A DNA stretch of 10,212 nucleotides from assembly GCA_020861205.1 (NCBI GenBank), contig JAJBSY010000092.1:1-10212 (forward strand), written 5' to 3'. How positions within the stretch are numbered: position 1 is the first letter of the stretch; the number at the start of each line of letters is the position of its first letter. The notes beneath the pieces are model-generated. The model did not search any database. It saw only the letters and a program-made list of their open reading frames with translations, and had not been told where the DNA came from. The position numbers were made by a program, and so were the translations under genes. This DNA is from Deltaproteobacteria bacterium (GTDB lineage Bacteria > Desulfobacterota > Desulfovibrionia > Desulfovibrionales > Desulfovibrionaceae). Shown in pieces: positions 6,826-10,212 of the stretch.

Positions 6826-7433
6826 CGCCTGTACCGCATGTAGGTTGCCATGCCCAACAGCCCGATAATCCAGCCGAGGCCGCCGATGATATCCCGCAGC
6901 GCGGGCCCGGCGTCCTCCTGCCGGGCGAGCGTCTGCCGTATGGGCGCAAGCTTCGCGTCCATCACCCTGTCGATCATCGCTTCCAGCTGTTTGGCGTCCA
7001 GAGAGGAGGATACGGGCTGTTCCGCCGGAGCGGGCCGGCCGGGGCGCGCCGCCGGGGAATCCTGTTCCGGTCGTTGCCCGGACGGCGAAAGGGCCGCCAG
7101 CTCCTCCGGGGAAACCGCCCAGTCGTTTTGATGCCCTTCCCCGGCGTTGACCCGGATGTTCAGACCGTGGCCGGTCTCGAGAAACGCGGCGTCGGGCCGG
7201 AACCGGAACAGCCCCACCTCGTCGGTCGTCCCTTCAAGAACCGTGGCCCCGGTCCGCAGGTCGGTGATGCGCAACTTGCCGTACCTGACTTTCCGGCTTT
7301 TGCTGAACGAGCACGCAACCTGGATGGCGTCGCCGTCCACGTAGGCGAAGACATTGACCTTGTGCGCCATGCCGGACGCCGGAAAACACAGCAGCAGGGC
7401 GAGGAAGGTCAGGCAGGCCGCGTAATACCGCAT
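6822..7433 (-). CDS. nikL: NikL-type membrane-anchored periplasmic nickel transport component
   Basis: This accessory component occurs in nickel ECF operons that lack NikN. The 203 residues show a signal peptide (1-23) with hydrophobic core CLTFLALLLCF and cleavage site GMA|HKVNVFAY, so the mature protein would begin with histidine. A small beta-rich domain follows (about 24-115), containing HKVNVFAYVDGD and GLFRFRPD. Then comes a Pro/Ala-rich linker with basic and acidic residues (about 120-145), an amphipathic helix, and a C-terminal membrane segment (about 183-199) ending in RYRR, which should lie in the cytoplasm. The start ATG at 7433 has GGGAGG upstream and lies inside the end of nikM (25-base overlap). 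It overlaps nikQ by 4 bases. The role is inferred from family and operon; the linker is not conserved-looking. Confidence 0.85.
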   Translation of the reverse strand: MRYYAACLTFLALLLCFPASGMAHKVNVFAYVDGDAIQVACSFSKSRKVRYGKLRITDLRTGATVLEGTTDEVGLFRFRPDAAFLETGHGLNIRVNAGEGHQNDWAVSPEELAALSPSGQRPEQDSPAARPGRPAPAEQPVSSSLDAKQLEAMIDRVMDAKLAPIRQTLARQEDAGPALRDIIGGLGWIIGLLGMATYMRYRR

Positions 7434-8053
7434 GGGGCGCCTCCCTTTCGTTTAACGGAAAACAACAACAGTTCCGGGCGGCTCCTGGCAATGAACGAGA
7501 CCGCCAAAGCGGTTATGAACCCTTCCACCGCCATGACGGGAATATGCGTCAGCAAAAGGAGCTTCGCGGAAGTCAGAAACCCTTCGTCCGTAACCGCAAG
7601 GGCTAAAGCCGTGCACAAGGCGGCCCCGGCGACCGAAAAAAAGCCGCAGCAAAAGGCGCCAGCCATACGAAGCCGGGTCTCTCCGCCCATGAACGGCCGG
7701 AAAACACAGGCGCAAAGAAGCGCGGGAAAGGCCATGTTGAAGGTATTGACGCCCAGGACGGCGATGCCGCCGAATTGAAAAAGAACGGCCTGGAGCAACA
7801 GGGCCACAAGAATCGCCGGGAACACGCCCCACCCCAGAAAAAGCCCGATCAGCCCGTTAAGGATCAGGTGCACGCTGCCCGGTCCTATCGGGACATGAAC
7901 GAGCGAGCCGACGAAAAAGACCGAGGATAACACGGCGGCGGTCGTCAGGCGCGAATAGTCCATTTTGCGCAGCCCGGCGCAGGTCGCGGCCACGCTCAGC
8001 GCGTAGCCGGCGCCCAGTATCGCGGGGGTAAGAACGCCTTCCGAAATATGCAT
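7409..8053 (-). CDS. nikM: ECF nickel transporter substrate-binding membrane subunit
   Basis: NikM (CbiM/NikM family) is the S-component that binds the metal in the membrane. The ATG at 8053 is fixed by GGAGG at good spacing and by the hallmark N-terminus MHISEGVL; in the characterised family the free N-terminus and His2 are metal ligands. The frame is open further upstream, but that would bury the essential N-terminus. In the 214 residues, about six to seven hydrophobic segments are visible, with the conserved GSVHLILNGLIGLFLGWGVFP block; His62 there is the likely counterpart of the third ligand. The tail VKRKGGAPCGITRPA is basic and overlaps the nikL start. The gap to nikK is 65 bases and carries a small hairpin at 8078-8096. 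Confidence 0.94.
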   Translation of the reverse strand: MHISEGVLTPAILGAGYALSVAATCAGLRKMDYSRLTTAAVLSSVFFVGSLVHVPIGPGSVHLILNGLIGLFLGWGVFPAILVALLLQAVLFQFGGIAVLGVNTFNMAFPALLCACVFRPFMGGETRLRMAGAFCCGFFSVAGAALCTALALAVTDEGFLTSAKLLLLTHIPVMAVEGFITALAVSFIARSRPELLLFSVKRKGGAPCGITRPA

Positions 8054-8077
8054 AGTACTGCCTCCAACAGGGTGGAC

Positions 8078-8096
8078 GGCGGGAGGGAAACCCGCC
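8078..8096 (-). other. Intra-operon hairpin between nikK and nikM
   Basis: GGCGGG (8078-8083) pairs with CCCGCC (8091-8096) across a 7-base loop, with no T-run. It may set the relative mRNA stability of nikK and the downstream genes. A second small CCGC/GCGG hairpin lies at 8108-8118 beside the nikK stop. Confidence 0.3.
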
Positions 8097-8118
8097 CTGG
8101 AACGCATCCGCGTCGCGG

Positions 8119-8892
8119 CTATTCCTTCTTGGCCGGAGAGACGAATTCCAACCAGATCACCGCCCCGAGTTCAACGTCTTTCTCGCTGCCTTCATGGAGT
8201 ATTTTTTCATCCGAGGTATTCAGGGCGGCAAATCCCCACCATCCGGCGAAGGGCACTCCGTAAGTGAATACGCCGTTGACGTCGGCCTTCACCACCTGGG
8301 TGACCATGGACTCGTTCGGCGCCGCATATGCTCCGTCCCGGTTATAGTATTCGACCTCCACTTCCGCGCCGGGAACGGGCTTGCCGTCAAGCAGCACCAA
8401 GCCTTGGAACACGTTCCCCGCGTAGTTGCCGAAAGGCCGCGTCAGCGGAACTATTTCGGTTTTCAAACCCGCGGGCTCGTCCCAGCCTTCCCCTTCGCCG
8501 AACGCCGAGACAAAGGTCTTGGTGTAATGGATGATAAAGCAGTCTTCGGCGGGCTCCCAATACGGCTGCGGCTCCATGACAAACTGGTACACGCCAGGTT
8601 TCGTCACCGTGTACCGGGCCTTCCAGGCGTCGTGCTCCATGATTTTGGCAGCCTGGAGGGAAGAGACAATATCTTGGACCTTGCCGTCCACGATGACCTG
8701 AAAGGATTTGGGTTTGGCCAGGGGCATTCCCACCCGTTCCATGGGATGGCTGAAGGACAGCTCCAGGGTGAGGGCGGCGGCGCTTTTGTCTTCGACGACA
8801 GCCGCGGGAGGAATGACCATACCGAAATGGGCCATGGCCGGACCGGATAAACAGACCGTGAAAAAAGCTGACAGAAGGCACGACTTCCACAT
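8119..8892 (-). CDS. nikK: NikK-type periplasmic nickel transport component (DUF4198)
   Basis: The first gene of the nickel operon encodes an exported protein of the DUF4198 family. The 257 residues start with a signal peptide (MWKSCLLSAFFTVCLSGPAMA, 1-21) cut before HFGMVIPPA, so the mature chain would begin His-Phe. The body is beta-rich: LTLELSFSHPMERVGM, a YTVTKPGVYQFVMEPQPYW strand pair, and a C-terminal Ig/CnaB-like portion (GNVFQGLVLLDGKPVPGAEVEVEYYN, VTQVVKADVNGVFTYGVPFAGWWGFA). No C-terminal anchor is seen, so it should be soluble in the periplasm. The start ATG at 8892 follows AAGGAG at about 9 bases; the longer open frame upstream lacks a ribosome binding site and would spoil the signal peptide. 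It probably captures or delivers Ni2+ to NikM; this is inferred from the operon. Confidence 0.9.
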   Translation of the reverse strand: MWKSCLLSAFFTVCLSGPAMAHFGMVIPPAAVVEDKSAAALTLELSFSHPMERVGMPLAKPKSFQVIVDGKVQDIVSSLQAAKIMEHDAWKARYTVTKPGVYQFVMEPQPYWEPAEDCFIIHYTKTFVSAFGEGEGWDEPAGLKTEIVPLTRPFGNYAGNVFQGLVLLDGKPVPGAEVEVEYYNRDGAYAAPNESMVTQVVKADVNGVFTYGVPFAGWWGFAALNTSDEKILHEGSEKDVELGAVIWLEFVSPAKKE

Positions 8893-8936
8893 GGGGGGTG
8901 GCTCCTTGCAAGAGGCGAAAGGTTGCTTTACCGCAG

Positions 8937-8963
8937 GTAACACGAATTTACCAAACGTGTTAC
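8937..8963 (-). promoter_or_regulatory. Candidate NikR operator in front of nikK
   Basis: A perfect inverted repeat GTAACAC-N13-GTGTTAC spans 27 bases (8 bp if the inner G/C pair at 8944/8956 is counted). It lies 45-71 bases upstream of the nikK start codon and overlaps the candidate -10 box. NikR, the nickel-responsive ribbon-helix-helix repressor, binds widely spaced half-sites; the E. coli operator is GTATGA-N16-TCATAC, spanning 28 bases with the same outer GTA/TAC. GTGTTAC/GTAACAC half-sites are associated with NikR in deltaproteobacteria, though I am unsure of their usual orientation. A TTTACC direct repeat (8927-8932 and 8947-8952) and the small TTACC/GGTAA palindrome at 8928-8940 lie in the same stretch. 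nikR itself is not in the window. Confidence 0.75.
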
Positions 8964-8988
8964 TATGGTATTGTTTCGCAAAAGTCCA
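8960..8988 (-). promoter_or_regulatory. Candidate promoter of the nikKMLQO operon
   Basis: On the minus strand TGGACT (8988-8983; 4 of 6 to TTGACA) and TAGTAA (8965-8960; 3 of 6 to TATAAT) are 17 bases apart. The -10 box overlaps the operator half-site, so a bound repressor would block polymerase. Box matches are modest and another start is possible. Confidence 0.35.
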
Positions 8989-9239
8989 GAGAGGAAGCGC
9001 AGGGGAAAACAATGAGCGGGGTAAATACGCCGGAGAGGATAGGGTTCGGCGTCCGGAAAGTTCTCGGGATCGTTTCCCGTTGCCGGTGATCCGTCCAGCC
9101 GCCGATGCCGTTCAGACTCGCGCTCGGGATGCTCATGGAGCAGGGATGCCACGCAACCCGGACCATCTCGGAACGTTATCTCGGCAGGCAAAAAGCTTTG
9201 CTCGAAGTCCAGGGGCTCTTCGGCCGTGCGCCCCTCCCG

Positions 9240-9518
9240 CTAACCGCAGTGCAGTATTGCTCCCTGTTCGGAATTTTCCTCGTCCGAGCCCGCGTCCAGC
9301 AAACTCGCCGTCGCATGTTGCACCATGCCGAGCGCGATGGAGATGCGGTCCAGCGCGTCGGCCTGTTCGGACAACAGCTTGATTTCCGTTGTAAGTTCAG
9401 GAGGCAAAACATCACGCAAGGCGGCCGAACCCTTCCGTATGATTTCCACGTCGCGGGCCAACCGTTCCAAAACGCTCACAATCTTGTCTATCCGTTGGTG
9501 GAGGGAATTATCCGACAC
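9240..9518 (-). CDS. Small helical hypothetical protein, GTG start
   Basis: I do not recognise a family. The 92-residue protein starts with GTG at 9518, preceded by GGGAG at about 7 bases. It is probably real: composition is protein-like, and residues 4-75 form helices with heptad-like hydrophobic spacing (LHQRIDKIVSVLERLARDVE and LTTEIKLLSEQADALDRISI), separated by a VLPPEL turn. This suggests a two-helix hairpin or a coiled-coil oligomer. The tail is acidic then polar (DAGSDEENSEQG) and ends CG. There is no signal peptide or membrane segment, so it is probably cytoplasmic. It points toward nikK on the same strand, but 347 bases including the nik promoter separate them, so it is not part of the nickel operon. 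A weak hairpin (9203-9222) with an A5 run at 9190-9194 lies downstream on its transcript. Confidence 0.6.
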   Translation of the reverse strand: MSDNSLHQRIDKIVSVLERLARDVEIIRKGSAALRDVLPPELTTEIKLLSEQADALDRISIALGMVQHATASLLDAGSDEENSEQGAILHCG

Positions 9519-10212
9519 GTCAGCTCTCCCGTGCTAACGGTTCGGCAACGCGAAAGGCAATTGCCGGGAGCTGAGAAACTGCCCAAGGGCCAGCCGGACT
9601 TATTCCCCCGAAAGGTCTTCTATTCGCCCACTCCCGACAAGGTGCGCATGGAAAGACCGTTCGCGCAAGTTCGCGATCCGGTCCCGCGTATGTCGGCGGC
9701 GGGTCCGCCCTGGGTACAATGGAGTTTCTCAGGCTCCATCCGGGAATATGCCGTAGCCCCGAAAAACCGTCAAACGAAAATGCCTGATATCAGAAGGTTT
9801 TTTCCTTCCTGTACAACGGCATCCGGAAAAGAGCGGCATAATCCATTCCCATCTTTCCGCCCACGACAGGTAATACACCACAACGTTTTTTGGGCGGGAC
9901 TGCAACCATATCATGAAAATTATCACATAGCATACTCGTTATACTGCGGTACATGAAAAATCATTTCGGCGTATCGCCTGGCTCCTCTACCGTCGCTGGC
10001 TGTGACGAAGACGTCGACGCGGCGCACACGCCCGATTTTTACGGGCCTGAGCGGGCGCCTCCCCTCGCTTTTGCAATATGACCGGTGTCTCCTGCATTTT
10101 CCAGCAATGGTTAGCAAACACACCCCGAAATACAGGCGGTTGCTCCCACGTGCCGATGGCCGCACCACATTCGCCTGTATTGATAGTCGGGGCTGGAGTT
10201 GCACTATTGTAT
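9519..10212. other. Right-end region without a recognisable gene
   Basis: About 690 bases. Open frames exist on both strands, but none combines a ribosome binding site with protein-like composition or a family resemblance. The stretch 9820-9960 is less GC-rich than the rest of the window. Small hairpins occur at 9695-9709 (GGCGG/CCGCC) and 9719-9739 (ATGGAG/CTCCAT), and a larger one at 10123-10192. It may be a long promoter/leader region, decayed coding DNA, or a spacer before a gene beyond the edge. Confidence 0.5.
10123..10192. repeat. Compound inverted repeat (possible structured RNA)
   Basis: CCCCGA (10123-10128) pairs with TCGGGG (10187-10192), and directly inside it AATACAGGCG (10129-10138) pairs with CGCCTGTATT (10172-10181). 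A 5-base bulge GATAG lies only on the right arm. The 33-base apical part contains GTGC/GCAC (10150-10153 and 10162-10165). The total is 16 perfect base pairs with one bulge. No T-run follows, so it is not an obvious terminator. It could be an RNA element, a protein-binding palindrome or one copy of a dispersed repeat; I recognise no known family. Confidence 0.55.

Larger units (their letters stand above)
8893..9239. other. Gene-free regulatory region upstream of nikK
   Basis: These 347 bases lie between the small hypothetical gene and nikK. The part near nikK holds the palindromic operator candidate and promoter described separately and is less GC-rich than the flanking genes. The rest (about 9000-9239) shows short open frames on both strands, but none has a ribosome binding site or protein-like composition. 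No tRNA, riboswitch or mobile-element end was recognised. Confidence 0.6.

Noticed and set aside
6651..7778. 375-codon plus-strand open frame
   Set aside because: It runs antisense across nikQ, nikL and nikM and is low-complexity in Arg, Gly and Pro.
9190..9222. Terminator for the small gene at 9240-9518
   Set aside because: The stem is only 5 bp (CGAAG/CTTCG) and the T-run on the minus strand is 8 bases away, so it is too weak to annotate as a terminator.
9105..9956. 283-codon plus-strand open frame
   Set aside because: It runs antisense through the small gene at 9240-9518, lacks a convincing ribosome binding site, and its composition is not protein-like; long open frames are common by chance at this GC content.
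10110..10192. Integron attC-like site (GTTAGC near a bulged palindrome)
   Set aside because: The required paired RYYYAAC and GTTRRRY core sites are not found at the palindrome ends, and no integron integrase or cassette is present.
9923..10204. 93-codon minus-strand open frame at the right end
   Set aside because: It crosses the compound hairpin, is Arg-rich, has no ribosome binding site and resembles nothing known to me.

Overview
The window reads as an ordinary chromosomal segment of a GC-rich, anaerobe-type deltaproteobacterium, most likely of the Desulfovibrio group (Desulfovibrionaceae). This is inferred from three things: a short DUF1844 protein, a five-component ECF nickel importer of the NikK-NikM-NikL-NikQ-NikO type, and a GTAACAC/GTGTTAC operator-like palindrome upstream of that importer. 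No 16S or other taxonomic marker is present, so the assignment is indirect.

Left part (1-2340, + strand): the 3' two thirds of a low-specificity L-threonine aldolase gene, a DUF1844 gene, a strong terminator, then argC (arginine biosynthesis). argC faces a gene on the opposite strand, and the gap between them holds a perfect 14-bp hairpin followed by an A-tract/T-tract terminator that can serve both directions.

Centre (2341-5173): a UPF0173 metallo-hydrolase on the minus strand, a tRNA-Arg(CCG) on the plus strand with a good promoter and terminator, a stand-alone ATP-dependent DNA ligase (minus), and a small P-loop kinase of unknown substrate (minus).

Right-centre (5373-8985, minus strand): the operon nikK-nikM-nikL-nikQ-nikO, transcribed right to left. 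The last four genes overlap one another, which points to translational coupling. NikK and NikL are exported proteins whose predicted mature N-termini are both histidine; NikM is the membrane substrate-binding subunit and starts Met-His; NikQ is the coupling membrane protein; NikO is the ATPase. Together they would import Ni2+, for example for [NiFe]-hydrogenase. A candidate NikR operator (8937-8963) overlaps a candidate promoter in front of nikK.

Right end (9013-10212): one small coiled-coil-like hypothetical gene (9240-9518, minus, GTG start), then about 690 bases with no convincing gene but with a compound hairpin at 10123-10192. No mobile element, CRISPR array, toxin-antitoxin pair or defence island was seen. 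The best-supported items of interest are the nickel importer with its operator and the shared histidine N-termini of its extracytoplasmic parts.
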